Shown one piece after another: positions 5,839 to 5,877 of a stretch of 5,877 nucleotides of DNA (the stretch's first letter is position 1; each line of letters begins with the position of its first letter). The notes under the pieces are model-generated. The model made no database searches, was not told the origin of the DNA, and worked only from the letters and a program-made list of their open reading frames with translations. A program made the position numbers and the translations under genes. Source of the stretch: Acidimicrobiales bacterium (GTDB lineage: Bacteria; Actinomycetota; Acidimicrobiia; Acidimicrobiales; SZUA-35). The stretch is taken from the NCBI GenBank assembly GCA_013003325.1, contig JABDJU010000313.1:1-5877 (forward strand). The letters are read 5' to 3'.

Positions 5839-5877
5839 GCGACCCCGTCGGTCTACACCTCTGAGGCGCCTGATGAC

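Overview
The window is GC-rich and looks like a chromosomal housekeeping locus of an actinobacterium (Actinomycetota). Three things suggest this. First, the gene order is an ANTAR response regulator of the PdtaR type, then polA, then rpsA; Mycobacterium tuberculosis has the same order (Rv1626, Rv1629, Rv1630). Second, the DNA polymerase I has Tyr at the O-helix ddNTP-selectivity site and has lost its proofreading residues, as mycobacterial Pol I has. Third, GTG starts are frequent. The class is not certain; an Acidimicrobiia-like lineage is only a guess.

Layout. Bases 1-180 hold no gene but contain a 12-bp palindrome and a possible extended -10 promoter. A complete tRNA-Leu(CAA) with encoded CCA lies at 181-266. 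A small charged helical protein (310-609) follows only 43 nt later and overlaps pdtaR (606-1199) by the four bases GTGA, so the two are probably translationally coupled. Bases 1200-1458 are intergenic and consist largely of a duplicated element; the second copy ends 12 nt before the chosen polA start. polA (1459-4149) encodes a three-domain Pol I. A small minus-strand gene (4026-4343), with a very good Shine-Dalgarno sequence, converges on polA and runs antisense to its last 41 codons, stop included. Bases 4344-4548 hold a terminator-like hairpin, a possible promoter and two back-to-back GC-rich stem-loops that would lie in the rpsA leader. rpsA (4549-5838) encodes a four-S1-domain ribosomal protein.

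Functionally this is an information-processing cluster: a leucine tRNA, an RNA-binding two-component output protein, the repair and Okazaki-fragment polymerase, and ribosomal protein S1. No phage, transposase, CRISPR array or defence system was found. The items most worth a second look are the duplicated element against the polA start, the antisense small gene, the leader structure upstream of rpsA, and the abnormal AT-rich end of rpsA, where a stop codon is followed by a coding-like continuation in the same frame up to the window edge.
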